From Pomphorhynchus laevis (lineage: Eukaryota > Acanthocephala > Palaeacanthocephala > Echinorhynchida > Pomphorhynchidae): DNA of 64,000 nt. Made by a program: the position numbers and the translations under genes. This document shows, piece after piece, positions 27,101 to 37,500 of this stretch (position 1 is the stretch's first letter; each line of letters opens with the position of its first letter). The notes beneath the pieces are model-generated. The model ran no database searches. It was not told where the DNA came from and worked only from the letters and a program-made list of their open reading frames with translations. Location: contig WNNJ02000980.1 of NCBI GenBank assembly GCA_012934845.2, forward strand, positions 232,681 through 296,680, given 5' to 3'.

Positions 27101-29991
27101 AAAATATAAGCATTCTGGTTCTGTCTTTAATATTTATATTATATATATGTATATATATATATATTGATTAGAATATTTTTGAATCTGGCGCTCTGGGTCC
27201 ATCAAAGACTCTTTTATATATAATAAGTATTAATTGAAGCAGAGTTTGGAAATATATATATTTTTCTTTAAAATTACAACGTTTCGAGCGCAACCGCTCT
27301 TTTTCAAGTGTTTTACAGTATGATTAAATTCAACAATACACTCAGATTTCATGTTTATACGCATTCAAAGTAAGAAAAAAGCACGGAAGAATATAACTTT
27401 GAAATACCATATCAAGGTACTACGTCATTTTGTATATTATTTTCATGGAATTTTTTCTTTCTTATGTATTTCGGATTTAATTTCAAATCATAGATATGAT
27501 CAAGGTTTATTCCATTTGGATTATCACACATAAGTTGACCTATCCACCTCATCTCTTTATTTTTCAGCATATTTTCATCAGGAAATCCATCCTCTACGTG
27601 ATGGATTGTAGAATGTTATCTACATGAAGAAATGAAGTATCTTCTTATCCACGTGCCTTCGTATATAGAAAGTACGGACGATTTCCTAAGGAAATTTTTA
27701 CTCGGATGTCCCACTTTTCCAACAAATATGAGATTAGCTACTTTTGATGTTGAGAATTTATATACATGCATAGAACATGAAAGATGAATAGAAGCGTGCC
27801 GTCATTTTATGGAAATCGATAAATGGAATGAAGAAAGGATAAATAATATGCTAGAATTACTTAGGTTGGTATTAACCAGTAATATATTTGAATTTAATGA
27901 AAAAGCATACCACCAACTTTCAGGAACCGCAATGGGCACGCTGATAGTCCCGATATATGCAATACTAACTCTAGCATACGCAGAACATAAATTGAATATA
28001 AAGGACATTGAAAAACCAGTGTTTATTTATCGATACATAGACGATATAATTATCGGTTGGACAGGAAATATTGAGTATCTTCAGAGTTTTGAAAATATAT
28101 TTGAAATGGAAAGCGGAATGACATTTAAAAATGGAGGTGGATAATGATGGCAAAACGTGTCACTTCTTGGATGTAAAGTTAACATTACAATCAGAAAAGG
28201 AAGGGAAAACTGAACCGTATCGTAAGGAATCATCAAAGCCCATTTATATGCATGCTCAGTCTAATGTTCCAGCTTTTACAAAAAGAAATATGATAAAAAC
28301 AGAGGCAACGCGAATATATAAAATATCAAACAAAACAAAAAAGCGTGAATACCAACTTGATATTTTACGAAAAAACCCTAATTGCCCGCGGATACAATAC
28401 AAAGCAGATCTACAAAATTTTTGAGACAGTTCATATCAAAAACGCAATAATCTACTAAAACAGAAAATAAAGGAAGAATCAACAAATATGCCGCTATGCT
28501 TTGAGTATCACCCTGCTCATCACAAATTACCCTCAGATATAAAAAATGCAATAAACAAGTTACCGCCCGAACTAAAGTCAGAAATACCATTCCCAAAGAT
28601 ATACTATCGATATACAAAATGCTTAAAAAGCATGTTAGCGAGAAGCAAAATACTTAATAATATGAATTTGAGTAAAACAAAAGAAGGTAAGTCTGAAAAA
28701 TGCGGTAAGTGCCGTTGTATGTGTTGCAACGAAATGACGACAACGAAATCAATTACTAGCTCAACAACGACTCTTGATTACAAAATCAAAGGATCATTTG
28801 ATTGCAATACAGAAAATATTATATATGTCGCAAAGTGCAAAAAGTGTTCAAAACAGTACGTAGGAGAGACATCTAGGTCTTTACGACTAAGATTGAACAA
28901 CAGAAGAAGTGACAAAAATTGTAATAGATACACTAGGGATGGTGTCTTAAGTCATGAAAGGTTTTGCTATGGAGAAATTGACAATGGATTCGAATATACA
29001 ATTTTAGAAGATGGATTTCCTGATGAAAATATGCTGAAAAATAAAGAGATGAGGTGGATAGGTCAACTTATGTGTGATAATCTAAATGGAATAAACCTTG
29101 ATCATATCTATGATTTGAAATTAAATCCGAAATACATAAGAAAGAAAAAATTCCATGAAAATAATATACAAAATGACGTAGTACCTTGATATGGTATTTC
29201 AAAGTTATATTCTTCCGTGCTTTTTTCTTACTTTGAATGCGTATAAACATGAAATCTGAGTGTATTGTTGAATTTAATCATACTGTAAAACACTTGAAAA
29301 AGAGCGGTTGCGCTCGAAACGTTGTAATTTTAAAGAAAAATATATATATTTCCAAACTCTGCTTCAATTAATACTTATTATATATATGCTTATATTTACA
29401 TATAATTGTAAATGTTGCCAAAAACCGGAGTTCGATTACAAGTAGAGCAGACTTCCTAATCACTACTAGACGAGCTGATGGTAGCCGGCAGCACTCATCA
29501 GTAGGGTAAACTACCATAGGTAGGTGAACTATCACAAGGTGAACTATCACCTACCATAAGTAGGTGAACATCAGTAGGTGAACTATCACAAGGCAGCCGA
29601 AACGACTGATGGTAGTTCACCCTACTGATGAGTGCTACCGGCTACCATCAGCTCGTCTAAGAGTGATAAGGAAGTCTGCTCTACTTGTAATCGAACTCCG
29701 GTTTTTGGCAACATTTACAATTATAAAACTGAAGCTTATTAGCTCCTGGAGCACAGTTTAACTCAATCGGATTTAAAAACTATATATATGTTAGTATCCA
29801 TAATGTCAGTGATAACCACCACTCGGATCCTTTGCAAGAATGCCGAATATATATTGTTTTTGTTTAAAGAAAACAAGCTTAGGGCAGATAAAAAATCAAA
29901 CTAACGTTTCGATACTTTCTTTGTCAAATTGTAAGTAGTTAATAGGGATAACAAGATAGTTTAAACTCTCTTTAAACAAAATATATATTTG

Positions 29992-30032
<41 letters not shown>

Positions 30033-33000
30033 GAAAATTAAACCGGGAAATCCAAAAGATTTATTTGATTGAATTTACAATTATTTAGTTCAAGCTTTCG
30101 GCTACTGCTTTGATCAGAATTTGTCACTACGCCTTTTTGCACAAAAATGTCAATTTATAATATTTTTAGCCCATTGTTTTGTTCACTCTTTTGTTTGTCG
30201 AGTGAATTGTCACAATTAATAATAATAAGGATTTTATTACATAACCGATAACTAAATAAATACCAGAAAGGAAAAGAGTCAAAGTCACAAAAAAAACTTG
30301 TCAACTGTAGATTCAATAATCTGTGCTAAATTCTTCCCAAATTAAGGTCTCAAATCCACTGGGATCTGAGTCCTCCAACCAATCAAGCACGCCGCTCTCC
30401 GACTGAACCACCCGGGGACTTTCACCCCCCCTCCCCCGAAGAGACCAGTCGGCGCGGACTATATTGGGTAAGCGAGAGACGAGGAGTTTAAGAAACCTTA
30501 GTCTTTGCTCTGGGGGACGTCCTCTAGAGAAGAAGACTAATCCCGAGATAGCCCAGGTGCCCCAGAGGTGCACCTGAGTTTTCCCATTCAACGACAGATG
30601 TTGGGCCAGTTTCAGAGCCGAACTAGCTCTCTTCAGGATACGTTTTAGTCTATCCAGGTCAGCTTTCGATGACCAGTTCACCGAAACGGTAATCCCCAGG
30701 TATTTTACTCGACTTGTGAAGGTAGGGAGTGGATCATAGGCAAAAATGGAGGCTAGAGCAGAGAGTGCTAGTCTCTTAAGCTTTTGCTTCGTCGCAGGGG
30801 AGCCATGAAAGACAACCACCTGCGATTTGGCAAAGTTTAGAACAAGATTGGACATGGGTAACTGGTCTTTTAATCTTAATAAGAAACGGCTGATGCTAGA
30901 GACTACGTCTTTACACCTGCGTCCAGAGAACAAGGCTGTGGTGTCATCAGCGTACACCACTAGACGTTGTTCACGTTTAAATATTTTAAATAGAATAATT
31001 GAGGCAGCAAGATATAAGATTGGAGAAAGTGGTGAACCTTGAGGCACACCCGTAATAGGGTAGAACTGACGCGCATAAGGGTCGTCTTCGTAGTGGAATC
31101 GCTTGGTATACAACAGTATCTCCACCCTGTTTACAATTCTCGCAGGCAACCCGAGGGACCTGAGAGAAGAGATAACAAAAGGAATGGTGATGCAGTCAAA
31201 TGCAGCAGAAAAGTCAAGGAACACAGCCACAGCAAGTTGATGGCTATTCTCCCGGCAGAACTGATGCACTTCACCTACTGCTGAATGGACCGAGCGACCT
31301 TTGACGAACCCATGGAAACCAGGTGGGATTAAATTACGGCTACTTAAATGATCGCTGATTATACGCGCAAGCGCTTTTTCGTAGATCGATACGAGGGAAT
31401 TTTGAATCGAAATGGGCCGCAGGTCTTTAGGACATGAGACCGGATATTTTTTGGGTAAACAAATTCTACGACTAATGTTGATGCCGGCCACATCGGATGG
31501 GGTGGCTAATAGCATTGTGACGGCCACCTCCCTCCTTTGATCGGCTGTCAAAAGCTGACAGACACGAGAAGAGAGAGGAACGACGATTTTGGAGATGCCC
31601 CGAAGAGGCCCCCAGGATTGAGTATATCTGGAACAGATATATCTCTACTCCTGAAGTCTCCCCAAGGCGGGATTGGTTGTGGTGATTGAGTGGCTCCATA
31701 ATTGTGTAGGGAAAGTGACTCCTCCAAAACTTTGTCAAGGCTTATACTACCAATCCACCCAGACGCTCTATCCCTCAAACAAACAAACCTATCTTTCTTG
31801 AATATCTTCCAAAAGGAAGACTGAGAAGGGTTAAGACGAGCAATACTCGCCCTATCCTTGCTCAGCTGGAACCAGTATCTGGTACGCCAGTATTCTATCG
31901 AGAGCGTCTGTTTGGCAGAAGAAGAGAGGTTAGGGAGATGCAGCTGTTTGGCCAGGACCCTGAGTTTTGTCGGACTGGGACTGAAAATACGACCTTTATA
32001 GGTAGTCGATAAAATCGCGGTGGCTTGAGAAGAGTGATAGGAATTAAATCCGGTTAAACTCTCATTGTCAATTCGGGGGAAGCGCTGGATCGCTACTTGG
32101 AAGAAAGCCACCCTGATGGGATCAAAGTGGAATCTTCTACGAAGCAGGGAGTCCTCTTCTATCCGCCAACGAATCAGGTCATGAGAGGTGGACAGATGTT
32201 GCCGCGATTGCTCCATACAGAAGGGTTTAAGCAGCCACTTCTCGTGGAGCAATAACAAGTCGAGGAGTGAATTGGTTGTCGTGCAATGAAAGGAGGGGGA
32301 CGGAGGTTTATGAATAAGATAACCGTTCCTGGCTCTGCGGAGTGCTACATTAATCCAACGACCAGTTCTGTCGTTGAAATCACCTAGTACCATGTCATAG
32401 CCGCCATCAATTATCCCATCCAGGAGGTCACGGTTCTTGTGAATGTCTCCTGGACGAATATAGACGTTGGGTAGACTAAGGCGTTTACCGTTCTTGACGA
32501 GTAAAACTACTAAACGAGACAGGGCTGGACAAGAGTAGTTTAAAATGAGGGAGGATCTTAAGGAGTATTTAACTAAGGTCAAGAGTGCTTGAGATGAAGA
32601 GGAGTGAGGAGGGGTTATATACGGAGTATAGTGGGTATAAATGTGCTTAGGGATAAATCGAGTAATGTCCTGGGGAGACGGATAGACCGCGTCTCCTGAA
32701 GAACTATAACATCTGCGTCTCTACCAGATAGAAGCTTAAGGGCAGAAGCCCCTCTCCCGAATTCAACTGTAGGATATTCAGTGAAAAAGGCTCGGGCTTA
32801 CTCACCATTGTGATGGATTAGTTGGATTGGGAGCCGACAACCTAGACTGAACCAGTAGTAGAAGGGTTACCCCCTTACAACCAGCCACAGTCTCGGGTGC
32901 CGTCCCCTGTGCGACATTATCTTCATTTCCCGGAGACCTTAAGGAAGAGGCTTTAATAAGCTTCAATGCCGGAACTTTAGGGACCGAAGCCCCTCTTTTC

Positions 33001-34270
33001 TTAGATCTTTGAACAGCCGGATATGCAGGAATCGACGGCGCACATAGGATGGAATTGACAAGATTTCAAATCAAGTCCAACATTGACGCCAGTGTTGTCT
33101 TCTTGGATTCGGAAATGAGCCGAATGATGTAATGATCCGTCAGTTTCCCAGTATTCTGGTTATTATTGCTAGATGCCGCCACAAAGGATACCGGACGGGT
33201 ACTCCTAAAATGATTTTTATATTGTTTGAAAACTCGACATTTTCTGGACCACGCCGGGTGGTCCAGTCCGCAATTAATGCATTTAGCAGTATTATTACAA
33301 CGCATCCCAGCCAGTAAATTTAGACAAGACTCGGAACCACAAACTCCACAGACAGGAGGGGATTTGCAATTTGATCTCCAGTGCCCCCACTTGTGGCACC
33401 CACTACAGTGGGGGTATGTCAGGTTGTCCTCGTCAAGGATGATGAAAGCGATATTGTACCCAAGAAATGTGCTATTACAACTGTTGGAAAGCAAACGAGC
33501 CTTGTTTAACTCTGCTTAGCAGAAGGCCACAGGGAGGGCTGCTCCATCCCTCACTTTTAGTTGTCGCAGATTGTTAATTTTAAATTTGTTACACAGATTT
33601 ATAATGTCTTCCTCCTCTAATTGAGGAGGGAAGTTATTAATCTTGAGAGAAGTCAACAGCGGTTTCACCTCAATAGATGCTACGTCTTTATGAGTTTCCT
33701 CGAAATAATTGACATAATCGTTCAAGAAATCTGGAGTAGCAAATGAAATACGAATCATGCAATACGAATCACGTGACCTAGCAACTATTCAATACATAAA
33801 TAAGCATACATCAAAGAATCACCAGTCCCGATTTCAATCGATCTTCATGATCTCATACGATAATATATATAATATATAATATATATTATATATATTATAT
33901 ATATTTGATTGTTTCAGTTCAAACCGGTTAGCGCCAGGATCGTCCATTTAACGATTCAGAAATAAATTGTTGGTTGTTTAGTTAAAACTAGCACAATTAA
34001 AGCAAAAAGCTGTGTATATTATTTAAATTTCCATAGCTTTCAGGCACATCCCTTCTTCAGTGGAAGTTCCACGCAATATTGTAAGATGTTTGTTGTCAAG
34101 AAAATTTTTACTAAAAAAATAGTAAAAATTAAGTTAAATTTTCTTGATAACAAACATCTTACAATTTGGCGTGGAACTTCCACTGAAGAAGGGCTGTGCC
34201 CGAAAGCTATGGAAATTTAAATAATATACACTGCTTTTTGCTTTAATTGTGCTAGTTTTAACTAAACAAC

Positions 34271-34316
<46 letters not shown>

Positions 34317-34554
34317 AGTTTCGTTTGAATCGGAATATATGTATATATATACATATATTGAAAGTATCAATAGGGTTATTTGAACCACAGCTTGGGATCC
34401 TTGTTTCTGTAGCGAAGTATAGCGAAGAAGGTTCAAACTGGTGTGAACCTTCTTCGCTGCTTAATAAACTACTTACAATTTAAAAAGCCATATATGGCGA
34501 AACGTTTTGAATAAAGTTAATATATCTCTATTAAAGCTGGTGTATTAATATTTA

Positions 34555-34597
<43 letters not shown>

Positions 34598-37500
34598 GCC
34601 GTAAGAAGATAAAAAACGGGAAATGAAGACCAAGAGCAATTTCTTGTAAAGCTTTCGGGCTAACTGCCCTTCTTCAGTACTTCTACGAAAAATTTACATT
34701 TCTGATTAGCACAAAAAATAGTAATGAAAATCAAATTGTTCAATGCAACTAACAGAGAGAAATAAAGATAACCTAATTTCGGAAATCATATATTCACGGC
34801 AAGTGATATATGTGCTCGGCATATATGTGCCGAGCACATATATCACTTGCCCTCGTAATCAACAGATACGCATCAGTGCCCTCGTAATCAAGTGATACGC
34901 ATTTGTGCCTTATATAAAGAATAACTAGAAGGTCCACAAACGCAACAAGCCAGTAAAAACGCTTCTGCACCTGAGCTTCGTATAGCATCGTGAGGAATTG
35001 CTGGTGTCTTTATAGTTATCACAAAAGCAGTCGAAACGTACCCTAACCACGTCATCCGACTGACGTATGACCATTGTGTGACTCATCAGCTTTATCAATT
35101 GTTTGACGTCTCCTGTTTGCTTGTAGATAGACACTAGAAATAATATAACAGTATGGAGCCTCTTACTGGATAGAGCCTGTAAGAGTAGCCTCTTACATAC
35201 CAGTATGGAGCCAGTATACAGGATAATTAGCTTACATTTTAAGATGAATCTGGATTTAATTTACATTCCAGCATTTAGGCTACTCGCCTAAAAAACACGA
35301 AGTGTTATGTCAATGTAGCAAACTCGAATGGTACTAATACATCCTTGTTATGTGTCATTAATATTCAAGGAATATTTGCATATAAAATAAAAGGAGGAAG
35401 TTTTAAAGCCAGTGATTTGAATTCTTTTATGTGAAGATTTACAATTCTTTCATGTGTTATCAACACATGAAAGGAACTACATTGTTATGGACAATGCTAC
35501 AATCCATAAAGTTAGAGAATTTAGCGAGGCCTTTATTCAGAAGAACTATATCTTAATATTTTTGCCACCATATTCCCCACAACTCAATACTATTGAGGAT
35601 TTTTTCATGTGTAAAGCCCCGTGTATGACAAAGAGATATAAACATGATCAATCCCGCACTTAATGGTATAATAGAAGAGGTTTTAGATAATGAAGATTTT
35701 ATTATGGAAGGCTACTCTAGGCACATGAGACTTTGGGTTGAAAGAGCAAATGGCAGATCTGATTTTATATAAATATTAAACCTTTATATATGATAATTCT
35801 CTATTATTTGTTTATTTTACATAACTTTTTATATATTTTTTAATTAAAAAAGTGTTTTTAAAAGCGTATTTTTTATAATATTTCCCTAATAACAAGGTGA
35901 CTATAAAAATGAAATATGGTGACTATAAAAATGAAATATGGTGACTATAAAAATCAAAAGGGATGTATTTAGAAAAGTGCTGTTATTTGTGCTTCAGGAT
36001 TATTTATCTCAATTCAGTGAGAGCCACTCAATACATTTACACTCAATGTATGTCATTGCGGTACATGCAAATGACGTAGAAATGATCAATGCATTTGTTT
36101 CGTCGCTTTTAGTACTCACTATTAGCAGACTTGCTGATAAAACGACGAAACATCAACAAATGATTTTAATATATTTAAAAAATATTTTAAATTCCAACAA
36201 ATATGGATATATAAATGAATATATAAATATATATTCATTTTATGAATATATAAAAATATTCATAAACAGTCGATTTTATTACCATGTCAAATTCGTTATA
36301 ACATAGTCAGGTTGTATTTTCTATAAAAACAACTATTAATATAAAAAATACTTTTACCTAAAAGTTAAATTTAAAGTTTAAATACGAAATTATTTGCGAA
36401 CATTTGGTTGTAACTTGAAACATTTGAAACGATTTACTATATTCAAAGTGTAAACAGTAAATAATAAAACAGTTTGAATGTTTAATAAACTATGTATTAT
36501 AAAAGTAAACTACTTAATCAAAATTATATTTAGAAAAAGGTTTTGAAATTACCTCCGTAAGTCTACTATGCCATATTTTAAAAGCGGGATTTCCATAACG
36601 CAATCTAAGACCTTCAGTCGGCGGAATTTCCTCGATCCATTTATCCAACATGCATAGAAAATCAACAATATGCTGATTTACCTTTGAAAAATTTCATTTT
36701 AATTTAAAAGATATTGATTTTTTTTGATATTTTCAATTTTACAAAATTAGAAAGCGTACCACATTATGATGAATGTATTTTCTATGTGATTAATAATTAC
36801 GGCATATGTGTGTGCAACTGACATAATTTGATAACCCACATAAGATTAATTAAATAAAATTAATTATTTCCATTTTTCCGCTAAGCAATATAAATTTTTT
36901 CAAACAATTTCTTTTACTAATTGATGCAAGATTAAAAATTAAAGAAGAATCAACACGAAATGTACAAAAAAATTATCGCTAGATCATCTGAGTAAATAGT
37001 AACTCTTATGTTAACTCTAATGGACAACTCAGTTTGATTTATCAAAAATGAGAATATTAAGAGGTTTAGCGATCACTTTACATTACTCCTCTATCTACCG
37101 AAATCGATCGATATGTAGTTAGTCCATTGTACATGCGTAGTGGGCTTGGCTCTAAAATCTGTAGATTAAAAATAAATAATTGTCTTTGTTGAGAAGTTTG
37201 CGTAGTAAGATACTACGATCTACTAAATCGAGGATCTACTAAAATCGATTAATATGGCGTAAATAGAATACCGCAGTTTGAAACAACTGGCAACGCTATC
37301 TCAAACAATTTGTATTGCATATATAGTCAATTCTTGTGGGGGCAATAACTTCTGTTACTTTTATTCTTAAAGCAACAAATGCATAATCAACATAAAAGAA
37401 TGATGAGAACAGAAAACATACAAGAACATAAGAAATAAAATTATGGTAAAAATTTTATAAATGACTTTTTTTTCTTTTTTCTTTTATAAACAGCTATAGC

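Larger units (their letters stand above)
24793..27120 (+). mobile_element. Second PLE, fused head-to-tail to the previous one
   Basis: A different family joined at about 24792 to the 3' end of the preceding PLE. Frames 24718-25773 and 25954-26559 carry SIVIKRADKSKEALLW, MLPKTHKEQRPCPGRPII, TLDIKALYTYIP (motif A), APAAPAFAILYVE (motif B), VRYIDDIFLI (motif C), VHFLDVEVI and RGYRRRQIQAG. Frame 26563-26958 has the GIY-YIG core NIIYLLQCRNCKIQYVGET. A hammerhead follows at 27050. The 5' end is truncated and there are about three breaks. Confidence 0.85.
27205..29395 (+). mobile_element. PLE with an inverted copy of its own 3' end at the 5' side
   Basis: 27205-27595 is the inverse complement of about 29005-29390, including the end of the endonuclease ORF and the terminal repeat. 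Between them: LATFDVENLYTCIE (motif A, about 27735), SGTAMGTLIVPIYAILTL (motif B), YRYIDDIIIGW (motif C, about 28030), CHFLDVKL (28150), and frame 28488-29189 with EKCGKCRCMCCNEM and the GIY-YIG core NIIYVAKCKKCSKQYVGETS. The N-terminal half is absent. A few breaks. Confidence 0.85.
30215..33770 (-). mobile_element. R1/I-like LINE with ORF1 and ORF2, broken
   Basis: Minus-strand non-LTR retrotransposon. ORF1 (33758-33066) ends in CCHC-type zinc knuckles. ORF2 has an apurinic-type endonuclease part with VLGDFNDRTGRW (about 32390) and an RT (31551-30313). A short TTA-repeat tail lies at its 3' end (30216-30230). Its 5' end near 33770 abuts a repeat also found at 59.07 kb. Two or three frame breaks. 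Confidence 0.85.
33966..34280. mobile_element. Foldback of inverted PLE terminal repeats, hammerhead in both arms
   Basis: Arms of about 150 bp (outer end TTTAGTTAAAACTAGCACAA and its inverse complement) around a centre near 34115. No coding part. (TA)n tracts lie on both sides (33860-33905, 34276-34314). Confidence 0.85.

Noticed and set aside
34990-35115. Hammerhead with CTGATGAGTCAC (minus) and CGAAACG (plus)
   Set aside because: The two halves are on opposite strands; probably a decayed foldback.
35938-36306. 122-codon plus-strand gene
   Set aside because: No family resemblance, begins in the 22-bp tandem repeat and runs into AT-rich low-complexity text.
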